64,000 nucleotides of DNA, taken from Laburnicola sp. R22_1 (lineage: Eukaryota > Ascomycota > Dothideomycetes > Pleosporales > Didymosphaeriaceae). The position numbers and the translations under genes are program-made. This document shows, piece after piece, positions 9,276 to 19,053 of the stretch (positions within the stretch are counted from its first letter, which is position 1; every line of letters starts with the position of its first letter). The notes below the pieces were generated by a model. The model was not told the DNA's origin and did no database searches. It was given only the letters and a program-made list of their open reading frames with translations. The stretch is from contig JACONQ010000005.1 in the NCBI GenBank assembly GCA_014281115.1, positions 868,001-932,000 of the forward strand, in the 5' to 3' direction.

Positions 9276-10330
9276 GGCTTGAGGTGATCCTTATTGAACG
9301 ACTTCTCTCGATGAGACTCCTGCCTGAGCGCTCTGCTGAGCTGTTCTGCTCTTTAGTGTGTGGAGCTCTGATCTATAGCTTGATGCCTTCTCTCTAATAG
9401 TAGTCTCTAGCAGAGTTGTCTGCCAGGCCATATCCTCGCTTGTTGTTAGCAATAAGAAAGGTGACAGTTGTGTTGAATTCTCATTTAATCGTTTGATCTA
9501 GTCGTCTAATAATAGATAGTAGCGTAGGCTTGTCTCGTCTAGGTATCGTGTAGATGAAATGGAACTTTGAGAATAGGTCAAACCTGTAGAAGATATATCG
9601 ATTACTGTTGTAGGCTCTTGTGTCAAGCTTAATTAGGTTAATAGCGATAGTTTCAAAGGCTTGGGTTGCCCCTATCTCATGGCCTATTCGACGCGAGATA
9701 ATCTGATGTGCTTTGCTTTGTAGGCATTCTTCGCAGTCAACTGTTTAAGGAGTAGTTTTAGTAGCTGGCTGTATGCCTGTTACGTGACTTGACAGTTGGT
9801 CGATCGCATTATTACTTGGATGTCCCATAAGGATATGGAGCTGGGCCTTGCTTAGCGATCTTGATTTAGGCGGTAGGGCTGAGTACTGTGGCCGACGTTG
9901 ATGGGTAGCGAATGTTTGAAGCTGAGTAGATTGGGTAGATGGAGGATTAGTTCGATGGACTACTAGCTAGTGACTACCTAGCCTAGTGAGGCTAGCGATG
10001 TCTTCAACTTGTGACCCTGATAAGTTGGACTGATATAGAGTGTTTCTTCCTGAGTTGAAATGGACATTTAACAATAATAGTTGGGCTAGAGAGACTAGGC
10101 TTGTAAAGAAGCTTGGTATTAAGGCGACGCGCTTGAGCTTTGTCTTTCTCTGTCCTTGTGGCGTTGATAGGAGTATCTTAACTTCTCCCTATGCCTGAAT
10201 AGCTATCTCTGTGCCTCCTGCGAGGACAATATTGTCTGGCGATGCAGGAGCCTTCTATTGGAACTTAGTAGGATTGTTGCAGATGTGGATATTAGTGGCT
10301 GGATCTAGCGTCTATAAGTGGAGGAGCGGG
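9276..10330 (-). pseudogene. Copia D protease and integrase region
   Basis: From about 10,320 the minus strand reads DPATNIHICNN, the place of the Copia protease (usual form D-x-G/A-T/S with HICN). A GAG-pre-integrase motif follows (LHILMGHPSNNAIDQL, with CEECLQSKAHQIISRR), then the integrase core (AINLIKLDTRAYN, FLIANNKRGYG, TKEQNSSAERSGRSL). The usual FRTDDE is read as IANNK, so a catalytic Asp appears lost by G-to-A. The frame stops being Copia at SSLP near 9,278 and switches directly to RNase H. Confidence 0.88.
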
Positions 10331-10599
10331 AAGTGTTGTAGCGTTGGCCTGTTATTGAATGCCAATAAGTAGACAGCGTAGGCTTTATAGGGAAGGTTGG
10401 CTGTAGGTGTATCGCCTGCGTCGATTTCTATCGAATCAGGTTCTAACCTATGGCTCCCTTGAACCCTACGCTTCTTATAGCGCTAATTCTTTTCCCAAAT
10501 CTTGTTTAGTATGCCTTTCGTATCCTTGGCTTCGTATTCAACTATCTTTTTAGCTTTTTTAGGGTTTTCAACGAATCCTCCTCTGCGCTGTAAGGTGTC

Positions 10600-11499
10600 G
10601 ATGTACGGACACTGTCCCCAATAGTGTAGATCCCCACAGAGACATAGCTTTAATGGCTTTAATAGCTTGTTCTAATAAGGTCTCTTTCTGTTGTTTTGTC
10701 TATATAGAGACTCCTCTTAATTCAATGTAGCTGCAAATACTTCGCCTTGGATAGTTAATTTTGTTGCGGTCGTACGATAGTAGCGCAGGTATCCTGCTAG
10801 TAGTTCAGGTAGTGTTGGCTGGATAGAGTCGCTATCTGAGGCAGTTGAGATAGTTTCCGTGTTAAATACTGTGATGGCGATAGTAGCAGCGTAGCTAGGG
10901 TCGATCTGCCTAATAGCTCAAATGAGGTCCTTATGAGGTCGGTAGCCATGCGTCTCTGGTAGCTTAAGTTGTTTGGCCCTGTTATAGGCAGCAAGAAAGG
11001 TGCTACACTACTCCTCTAGATTCTCTCTATAAGCATGCAGTACTTTGGCAGTATTGTAGGCTTTCTGGACCTAATATTCTCAATTAGCTGTTGTAGGGCT
11101 GTAGAGCTCCTGTAGCATCTTGAGCTAATTGTGGAGGGACTTTTGGTCCTTGATTTGATAGACTAGGTCCTAAGTAATAGTGTTAGCTACGTGCGCTTTA
11201 ATTTGGCCAATCTTATCTTTAGTTTGTCTGTATTCCTTAAGCTCCCTATAGTAGAGACTTATTTCCTGATTGTACTGCGCTTGAGCTTCAGTAGTAGGTT
11301 CTGTCGCTGGCGATCTGTCTTCATTAACAGTTTAAAGCTGGGTAGGTTGCTGAGACTTGCTAAGCGTTAATAGGGGTGACGGATCTGGATTAATATATCC
11401 CTATACGTCTCTAGCCTCTGCGAGCCTTTTGACAGTATAGATCCATAGTTCCTAGTTGTGTGGACCGTGAAGGATAATTGAAGAGCTGGCCTTTGACAT
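10600..11499 (-). pseudogene. Copia D gag
   Basis: Begins with ATG at 11,499 (MSKASSSIILHGPHN), and reads through several stops to a zinc knuckle of the fungal Copia form, CLCGDLHYWGQCPYI, near 10,640-10,600. Between them lie helical, Gln/Lys-rich capsid-like segments with AYNTAKVLHAYRENLEE. The knuckle pattern and its position ahead of the protease motif support gag. Confidence 0.85.
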
Positions 11500-11572
11500 G
11501 GCAAGATAGAGTAGGCTCAATTAACAGATAGGTAGGTAGGGAGTTAATGTATGTATATAAGTGCGGATTAGG

Positions 11573-11585
11573 CCGGGCTCATAAC
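11573..11585 (-). other. Primer-binding site of Copia D (half-tRNA type)
   Basis: Immediately inside the 5' LTR the minus strand reads GTTATGAGCCCGG. It is complementary to the anticodon loop and stem of fungal initiator tRNA-Met (CCGGGCUCAUAAC), the known priming mode of Copia elements. Confidence 0.8.
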
Positions 11586-11754
11586 TATAAGTAGTTGGGT
11601 AGTATGTGTAGAAAGTGTATATCATAGAAGTATCTGTGTTCAGATGTGTATATGCCTGTGTATCGTACATAGAGTGATCAGAGGCTCGTATATAGTAGGC
11701 GAGCTGACTCATGAGACTAATGTCGTCATGTGACATAGCTCTAGGCTGCTTACA
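11586..11754 (-). repeat. 5' LTR of Copia D
   Basis: 169 bp. Its inner edge has TATAAGTAG where the other copy has TGTAAGCAG, two RIP-type changes. The outer edge ends CTGCTTACA (plus strand) and is followed by AGTTT. Confidence 0.93.
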
Positions 11755-11806
11755 AGTTTATTGTGTGGTTAAGGCATCGCGTTATACTATTGCTGATAGT
11801 ACGTTT

Positions 11807-11867
11807 TGGTGGGGTCTTGGCAAAGTGTCCGACTCGATAGAGTGTCCGACTCGAGTGCAAAGTACGT
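11807..11867 (-). repeat. Right TIR of element C
   Basis: Reverse complement of 2,069-2,129 apart from three transitions. It is followed by TA at 11,868-11,869. Confidence 0.9.
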
Positions 11868-13090
11868 TATAGCTAATTAGATATTAAATTATATTTCTAT
11901 TTTAGAATTAGCAAAATACTTAGCTACGCGTTACCTTAGCCCTAAGTCTTCTTTAGAATTTCTTTCTACACCTAGTATACGTTATTTTAAGTGTTACTAT
12001 ATATAATTATTATTTATTCTTATTAGAGCACTAATATAATAGCATTCCTAAAGTTAAGGTTAAAGAATTAAAGTTGTAGAACAGTTACTAATTTTATAGT
12101 AGTTTATTATAGAAAAGTAGTACTAATTATTACTTAAAAGCTAATATATTATATTCTATATATAGATTAAGTTATTTAGTACTAAAAAAAAACCGCCTAT
12201 TAAAGCCTTAAGAGTTAATTAGGCACTAGCTTACTATATAACCATTGTGGTGAAGTTTATTCCACTACACTATACGCGCTTAGTAGTAGGCATATAAATT
12301 AGTATTTAGGTGCTATTAATTACTTCTATATAGTCTTTAAAATATAGCTACTATTTTAGGTTATTATAGATTTTATTAGATACCTTTATTAATAGGGCTT
12401 TTATAATATTATAATATAGATATAAAAGGGTATTAAGTACTTTATAGAAATTACTATAATTATTAGCTAAAGCTTATTCTTATTATAAGTAACTTACTAA
12501 CTTATAGTATCTATTAAATATCTTACTTTATATTTAGTGTTTCACTAGGACGCTCTATACTATAAATATAGAGAAAAGTAAGAATTTTCTTCTTTACTAG
12601 CACTCTACTATTATCTACTAATAACTTAGTTTTTATATAATTAATAAGCATATTAAATATAGCTAGCTAGAGTTAGGTCTTCTTAAATAGCTATAATAGA
12701 TCTCCTATATAGTCCTCTAGCTACTTTATACCCCTCTTCTAATTATTATCTTATTTCTAATACTCTATAGGCCTAGTTTTGCTATTCTGCTACTAGGCAA
12801 TTATAGTAATAATACTAGTAAGGGTACCTACTAGTACTAATAATATAAAGCAATTTAGGCTTAGTAGTATAGCTATATAATTGCAAATATTATAAAATAG
12901 AGACCTTAATTATAACTAAAGCCTCTAGGGCTCTAGTTATAAACTAGAGTGTTTAGATAGTCTAGATAGGCTAACTATAGGTTATATAAAAGCTAGTAAG
13001 AATAAAATATTAGCTAGAATTAGGCTAAAACTAGTATTACTAGTTACTATTAAACTAATATTAAAAAACTAAACATAGTGTTAGTTATAT
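11868..13090. other. AT-rich RIP-type DNA, no gene recognised
   Basis: Continuous TA/CTA/TAG-rich sequence with almost no CA or TG and no coding frame. It includes a nine-A run near 12,184. It changes within a few tens of bases near 13,090 into GC-balanced sequence. Confidence 0.7.
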
Positions 13091-13476
13091 ACCTAGTTTG
13101 CTTAGTTATTAAACTGACGGTCAATCTGACGCCCAAACTGACGGAACCGAACACGCCCTAGGTACCGTGGGAGGCGTAGCTGCAGACGGCCCGATGACCT
13201 GCCTGTGCCATCGTGAGCACCATGGCGAACGGCAGGCTGCAGTACGAAGACAAATGGAGGATGGATGATGATGCCATGGCCGTGCTGGACCATGCGGCGG
13301 TGGTGGTGGTGGGGCCGATGTTGAGCCTCAGGCAGGACGCGCGACTTGGGTGACTAAGCCGCCGAGCTGCACCTGCCTTGCCCGTGCTGAGGCGCCTTCC
13401 AGATGGCCACTCACTCCACACCTCACTCAGCGCGCTCACAGTGCTCCGGACATCCTCGTCGCGTCAAAGCGCCGCC

Positions 13477-14579
13477 ATGTCCTACTTCTTCTCCACGCCC
13501 GTGGACATCGACATTGTGCTCGAGGACTCGGACGACCGCCAGACGGTCGATGTGAAGCTTGACAAGAACCGCAAAGAGAAGGTGCCGCTCTATCTGGATG
13601 GCGAGTCTGTCAAGGGCCAGGTCACCGTCAGGCCCAAAGATGGCAAGCGGCTAGAGCACACAGGCATCAAGGTGCAGTTCATTGGCACAATTGGTGCGTG
13701 CTCCCATGCTCCATTCCCCATGGCTGCTGTACGCCAATGCTGATGACGGCGCGCATGCAGAAATGTTCTTTGACCGCGGAAACCACCACGAGTTCCTGTC
13801 TCTCGGCCAGGAGCTGGCCGCGCCGGGCGAGCTGCAGCACCCCCAGACCTTCGAGTTCAACTTCAAGAACGTCGAGAAGCAATACGAGTCTTACAATGGC
13901 ATCAACGTGAAGCTACGCTACTTCATGCGCGTTACCGTGTCGCGGCGGATGGCGGATGTGGTGAGGGAGAAGGACCTATGGGTATATTCGTATCGAATAC
14001 CGCCAGAGACGAACAGCTCCATCAAAATGGATGTGGGCATCGAGGACTGCCTGCACATCGAATTCGAGTACTCAAAGTCGAAATACCACCTCAAAGACGT
14101 CATTGTCGGGAGAATATACTTCTTGTTGGTGCGGTTAAAGATCAAGCACATGGAGCTTTCTATCATCCGGAGAGAAACCACAGGCGCAGCGCCTAACCAA
14201 TACAACGAGAGCGAGACGCTGGTGCGCTTCGAGATCATGGACGGCTCGCCGTCAAGAGGTGACTTATGATTTAATCACATGCATATGCCGTGTGGCTGAC
14301 GATTCCGCAGGGGAGACGATTCCGATCCGGTTGTTCTTGGGCGGCTTTGACCTAACTCCCACATTTCGAGAGGTCAACAAGAAGTACTCCACGCGGTACT
14401 ATCTTAGCTTAGTGCTTATTGACGAGGGTGTGTGACGTCGTCACTTGTTGCAACAACCCAGCTAAGATTAAACAGATGCGCGACGATACTTCAAACAGTC
14501 AGAGATAGTGCTTTTCCGACAAGCCCCCGAAGGCTTGACATTAGCACAGGAACAGAACAAATTGATGGCAGTACCATGA
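13477..14579 (+). CDS. VPS26: Retromer subunit Vps26
   Basis: Vps26 is the arrestin-fold subunit of the retromer, which recycles receptors from endosomes to the Golgi. Four exons: 13,477-13,693, 13,761-14,258, 14,311-14,427 and 14,476-14,579, with introns of 67, 52 and 48 bp, all GT-AG. The joined frame is 936 nt (311 residues), close to known Vps26. Landmarks: MSYFFSTPVDIDIVLEDSDD at the start; VEKQYESYNGINVKLRYFMR; SSIKMDVGIEDCLHIEFEYS; KYHLKDVIVGRIYFLLVRLK; FEIMDGSPSRGETIPIRLFL; and the C-terminal RRYFKQSEIVLFRQAPE. The ATG lies in a good GCCGCC context. The gene ends soon after the last conserved motif, so the tail is short. No close partner genes of the retromer are nearby. Confidence 0.95.
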
Positions 14580-15220
14580 GGGCCTTGTAAGCTTGTTGCG
14601 GTAGACGGATACGGCAGACTGCGAGAAGTGATGCGAAGCCTGGCTCTTTGGTTTTGATGCACCAACACACTTACGGTAGCATCCCGAGGATCGTATATGC
14701 TTGAATGTGGACAGGATACCTGACATGGTAACGATCCATGTCAGTGTACAGATAAAAATTTGTAGTCTTACGGATATAATGTTTGATAATCGACAGACAC
14801 GGCCATATTTTCCAACCGTACATGTGTGGGTGTGTGCTGACACTACCTACTTTTTACGGCTTGGGATAAGTTATCACCTATAAAAAAATTTACTATTTGT
14901 GTCGCATGCCATGCTTCAGGTGGGTAAGTAGTCATAATGAAATAGTGAGACTAACGTTTTATACCATTTGAACCCGATAGAAGCGAAGGGTGAAAAGAAA
15001 AGGCTCCTGCTCTCATCGTTGTTGCCGTTGTTGGTGAGTGTCGCTCAGCTGCACCTTCCTCACACGATGGCACCTACCTCTCTTGTCGTTCTCTTTAGCG
15101 AGCAACGACCCGACAACACATGTCGCAAAATCGCGACCGCTCCTCATCCGCATCCACATACTCATCCCTCCGTTCATCACGTCTGTATCCTCGTTCGGCA
15201 CCACGCACTTGAACATCTAG
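14580..15220. other. Intergenic region
   Basis: No coding frame with conserved features was seen. It serves as the 3' end of VPS26 and the upstream region of the next plus-strand gene. Pyrimidine-rich stretches lie just ahead of the ATG at 15,221. Confidence 0.5.
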
Positions 15221-16351
15221 ATGCCGTCTTTCAAACCGCAGCCCTTCACTCTCCTTGCCCCTTTCCCTGGCGCTACCTACATCTCTAGCATACTGGAGCA
15301 CTCACCGGACGACCTCCTGATCGCCTTGCATCATCCGCCCGAGATACGCCGACTGGACTCCCAAACTGACGCTCCGCCCGTAGATATAAAGAACAGAAGC
15401 GCTTGGCAGACACTACACCGTTTTGAAGACAAAATCAAGGCTTGCCTTGGTATGGCGAGGTTGGATCAATGGCGTTATTCTGTCATAACGAGCGAAGACG
15501 AAATCGATGCTCAGTTGGGCAGCTTCACAGCGGGGCTTGCGCTGAAAGACGGACAATGCAGTATATGGCTCGTTGACATGGAAAAATGGAGCGCAGGGAA
15601 TGGCTGGGTGGATGTACGGAAGCTGGCAGATGTGCCCATGGCAGGTTGTCTAAGGAGTTTGACCGTGCTCCATCCTCCGACGAGTCCTCCACCGGGCGAG
15701 GTTCAATCTCCCGATCTTCGGCAGCCCAGCACGACACTACCGAAACTCCTCATATCGGATGCTACACAAGGCGAAATCCTTTTCTTGGATCCGAATAACT
15801 GCCAAGGAGGAACCTGGTTCGCGCATCCAAGCATGCTACCTTCGACAACGTCTGAGCCACCCCGAAAACGCTTCTACAAATCGGTATGGCATGCCAACCG
15901 CCTCTACGTAAACACAGTTCGCCTCGCACATCGCGACCCCTGGCCCCTCGGCATAGCAGCGATTAAATACTACCAAGGCTATGTATACTACACCAACCTT
16001 TCGGCAGGCGCACTGTATCGCGTCAAAGTGGACGACATCACATTTTTACCTATTTCTTCCACCCTCCACTGTCTCAGCACCTTGCAAAGCCACGAGGCCC
16101 CCGGCTTCTCACCCTTTCCAAGCTGCACCGACATGCACTTCAGAGAGCGCGGTGGGAGAGGAAAAGAACCGGATATATACCTAACCAGCCCTGATGTTGG
16201 CATTGTCAAGGTATGGAAGAGCCTGAGTGGAATGTGGAAGTGGAAGGTAGATGTGCTCACTGTTCGGCTGTGGGGATCTGGGGCGACTGCTATCTCGAAA
16301 ATGGTGACGGGGCTGGATGGACCGAATCCTGCGGTTATCTCGATACCTTGA
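15221..16351 (+). CDS. SMP-30/gluconolactonase-like six-bladed propeller protein
   Basis: Single-exon frame of 376 residues. No signal peptide or membrane segment is apparent, so it is probably cytosolic. Recurrent strand motifs such as KLLISDATQGEILFLDP and AAIKYYQGYVYYTNLSAGAL, followed by LYRVKVDD, resemble the blades of fungal SMP-30/TolB-like six-bladed propellers. In that family a phrase of the type G-I-x-x-hydrophobic-x-Y-x-Y-T-N precedes a small-molecule lactonase-like site. The C-terminal part (PDIYLTSPDVGIVKVWK, ATAISKMVTGLDGPNPAV) fits the closing blade. Such proteins are often found near secondary-metabolite genes, but none are seen here. The precise substrate is unknown. The start is the first ATG after an in-frame stop. 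Confidence 0.75.
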   Translation: MPSFKPQPFTLLAPFPGATYISSILEHSPDDLLIALHHPPEIRRLDSQTDAPPVDIKNRSAWQTLHRFEDKIKACLGMARLDQWRYSVITSEDEIDAQLGSFTAGLALKDGQCSIWLVDMEKWSAGNGWVDVRKLADVPMAGCLRSLTVLHPPTSPPPGEVQSPDLRQPSTTLPKLLISDATQGEILFLDPNNCQGGTWFAHPSMLPSTTSEPPRKRFYKSVWHANRLYVNTVRLAHRDPWPLGIAAIKYYQGYVYYTNLSAGALYRVKVDDITFLPISSTLHCLSTLQSHEAPGFSPFPSCTDMHFRERGGRGKEPDIYLTSPDVGIVKVWKSLSGMWKWKVDVLTVRLWGSGATAISKMVTGLDGPNPAVISIP

Positions 16352-17252
16352 ACATGAGATGTGGTGGTGATTGTAGAGAGGAAGCGGGAGAGTAAAAGTC
16401 TATCCCACGCTATAGGTACTCCTAGAATTAGATCTTGAAGTCCGAGTTATGTGAAGACGGTGCTTGTTTGGTGAGCGAAATGACTACTCGAGAATATGTA
16501 TATTGTGGGATATTTATTTAATTTGCTTAAGGTGATAAATATCTACCCGAGTATATGAATGTTGTGTTTGTTGATACACTTCTGCTCCGTTATATAGAAC
16601 TCTGATATACCAGTATGCTCGCTCGCAGTGTGGGGACGACTTTTATAGAGCTTCCATCTAATACCATCTCGCGTGAAGGTATTCGTCGCGATGCTCAAAG
16701 CAAACGCCTTCTGGTAAAATGACGAGTCCTTGAGAAAATGCTAGCACACCGAGGACACCAACGTGAAATACGTGTACAAAAACCTTCAGCCACGTCGGCC
16801 AGTCGCATGAGAGCATAGCGAGCAAAGTAGTGCTTGATAGGTAATGCTGTTGAAGTTTCATAATCTGTCCGAAGGTTTACTTGACTATGAACGGATATGA
16901 ATAAATGAATAAAAAATGATCAGTAGATTATGGTCAGCTCGTTCAGCAATTGCATCTCGCATTTGAGCGTGGCGTGCTGGAGAACCAAGCCGATATTGAC
17001 GATGAAACTTCGCAGCCGTAATGGTAGATGGTTAAGAGACCCTAATTGTGCCTTACAATAACTGCCTTGCTATGTATTATATGGCTAAGTTAAAACTATA
17101 CATACAGACATACCTTACACGATTTTCAAACCGTACTATAAAATTTTAACCCTACTCTACGGCCGCCTCTTCCCGCAAATCTCGGCAGGTCCACCAGCAC
17201 CGTGTCCTACGAGCGAATCCAGATTATCTATAAGCATAAGTGGACTCCCTTT
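16352..17252. other. Intergenic region between converging genes
   Basis: About 0.9 kb without a supported gene. It is moderately AT-rich and contains only short open frames in random frames. It separates the 3' ends of the plus-strand propeller gene and the minus-strand 2EXR-like gene. Confidence 0.5.
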
Positions 17253-18600
17253 TTATGCCAATGTCAAAGAAGAAACGTAGCTGTCGAGCTCGGGACCACT
17301 CCAATCACCAGCATAGTAGTCAAACCAACTAGTATCAGGAGATGAACCTCCTTCAAACTTATTCTCACTGCCAATCTGTACACCGCCACTATTGGTATTG
17401 ATCCACAGAGCACCATCCCTGTTTTTTGCTTTGATGCGTGTTGACAACCTTTTCTCGCCATCATCGGTGTGCAGTTCCAGCTCAATGCTCTGTAGCCGCG
17501 TCAACCTCTGCTTAGAATGGTCCAGAACCTCAGGAAACATCAGAAGGTGGTAGTAAAATACATGCTCAAAGTTATACAGGCAGTCTTCGTCCTCATACAC
17601 TTTTAATGAAATGTGCGTAGTCCGTTCTGGTGTCATAAGAACACTCAACGGATCAACGCTTGAGTCGACGAAGATTTCAGGATCCCTATGTGTAGGTTAG
17701 CGCGTAGACACGTGTAGTGAGGGCTAACACCTACATAAGGTACCTTACATGGCATCCAATGCGTGGGCATGTCGTGTTCGGACAGTGTGTGGCCAATAGA
17801 TATCTTCCAGGTTATTATAACGATCGAACTTTGAGTGGAGGATGATCCGCTCAATGCCGTTACCGAAGACGCGATTGACTACATCGACAAGATGCTCTGC
17901 AGAGTCAAACCCCAGAGGACCATCATCTAAAACATTCCCGGTAGTGACCATGACTGTCGTAGGCTGCACGAAGATCTGTTCCACGATTTCGTCCTTAATA
18001 CCACTCAGCTCGTCACATGCGTCAGTAGTGTAATACAGATCCACAGACTTTACTTAGGCGCGGCAGAAATTCGTAGCATTATAGCGCGCCTCTAAACATA
18101 CAGTTGCTATAGGGAGACGATTGACTAGCGTTTGGAACTCGTTCACACCAAGTCACACCTTGTGCTTATCAGGAGACGCATGGACGTAAACTCTGAGCAG
18201 CTGCCTTTCTGCATCATATGGCAAGTCATCGTAGCTAACGAAGGTTTGTCGCAGGCGTTCGGCGAACGGCGCTGTGCATGACTTCCAGGCTGTGCATGAT
18301 ATTTGCAAGCCATCAGCGATGCTAGATTCCCAAACAGAATATCAGTATAGATTGGTGGACCAAGGTAAACCACGGTCAAACCAGGCGAGTCCTACTTACT
18401 GTATGGGTTAGCGAATCTTACGACACAAGACACAATAAAGGATGAATGTATGAATGGAAGTGGCTACCTTAGGTACTCACCTGTTGGAATTGAACGGCAG
18501 CGGCCGCCGACCATATCATATCCCGCAGCTCTCGCGGGAGTCCTGCGAACGTGATTGATGACTTGTTGGAGCGAAATGTTGTTTTAGAAAGAAAGGCTTA
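17253..18600 (-). pseudogene. 2EXR-like gene with an apparent frameshift
   Basis: Minus-strand multi-exon gene. The first recognised exon (ending 18,481) carries FAGLPRELRDMIWSAAAA, the entry motif of fungal 2EXR/F-box-like proteins. An 89-bp intron (18,392-18,480) leads to DSPGLTVVYLGPPIYTDILF. Near 18,268 the frame must shift by one base to reach FAERLRQTFVSYDDLPYDAE and RQLLRVYVHASPDKHK. An intron of 111 bp (18,048-18,158) and one of 63 bp (17,686-17,748) then join the exons encoding SVDLYYTTDACDELSG and DPEIFVDSSVDPLSVLMTPE, ending SYVSSLTLA at 17,253. No ATG in frame was found for exon 1. The frame break could be a real mutation, a sequence error or a missed splice. Function unknown; the family may act in protein interaction. 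Confidence 0.6.
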
Positions 18601-19053
18601 ACAGCACTGCAAGACACCTTTAAACTACCCGGACTGGCGGCTAAGCGCTCGAGAGGCATAATAGTACCTTCGTAGGGCCAATCGCAGACTATTATATAGT
18701 GTGAACGCCAAGCACTTCTCTCAAGTCATTTGTCAGATGGGTATACACATGGCGGCTCGAGTGGACAGCTTGGTGTCCCCCAATCCGTAAGGTGTGTGAT
18801 CAGTCTTTTCACGCTCGTTTTGTTTACTAAGCATGGGCTCTGGCCTTTTTTGTAATATTATCTGAGACGAAAGCATGTTTCGTCCTACCACAGGTAGAAA
18901 TACAATGCAACATACATACACATCCGTACCTACACGACTTTCAAGTAAGAAATTGCACACCCATTCAAGCAAGCCATATTTCATTGCCGAGAGTCAATGC
19001 CAGTTTGACAACGGCCAATATGGAGGTCTAGTTACATAACAGTCTACCAGGGA
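18601..19053. other. Intergenic region
   Basis: No supported gene. It lies between the uncertain start of the 2EXR-like gene and the 3' end of the RGS-LOV gene, both on the minus strand. Confidence 0.4.

Larger units (their letters stand above)
8070..11754 (-). mobile_element. Element D: Copia (Ty1) LTR retrotransposon lacking RT
   Basis: Two 169-bp LTRs beginning TGTAAGCAG and ending CTGCTTACA enclose a minus-strand gag-protease-integrase-RNase H polyprotein. That domain order, the half-initiator-tRNA primer site and the 5-base LTR flanks AGTTG and AGTTT (4 of 5 identical) mark a Copia element. It is 3.7 kb instead of the usual 5 kb or so, because the reverse transcriptase is missing between integrase and RNase H. 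It is inserted in the start region of the transposase of element C. Scattered stops of RIP type are present. Confidence 0.9.
2069..11867 (-). mobile_element. Element C: pogo/Fot1-like DNA transposon, host of the insertion nest
   Basis: Bounded by 61-bp TIRs that start ACGTACTTTGCACTCGAG and are flanked by TA on both sides (2,067-2,068 and 11,868-11,869), the target duplication of Tc1/mariner-pogo elements. Once B (2,499-6,734 with its TA) and Copia D (8,070-11,754) are removed, about 1.9 kb remains, the usual Fot1 size. The transposase is on the minus strand: N-terminal part up to about 8,066, catalytic part to 6,876, C-terminal part at 2,230-2,496 on the far side of B. It is heavily mutated by G-to-A and C-to-T changes and is surely inactive. 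Confidence 0.85.

Noticed and set aside
17253..18180. Reading of the 2EXR-like gene as riddled with C-to-T stop codons
   Set aside because: An intron at 18,048-18,158 removes two apparent stops and another at 18,392-18,480 restores the frame. Only one frame break near 18,268 remains.
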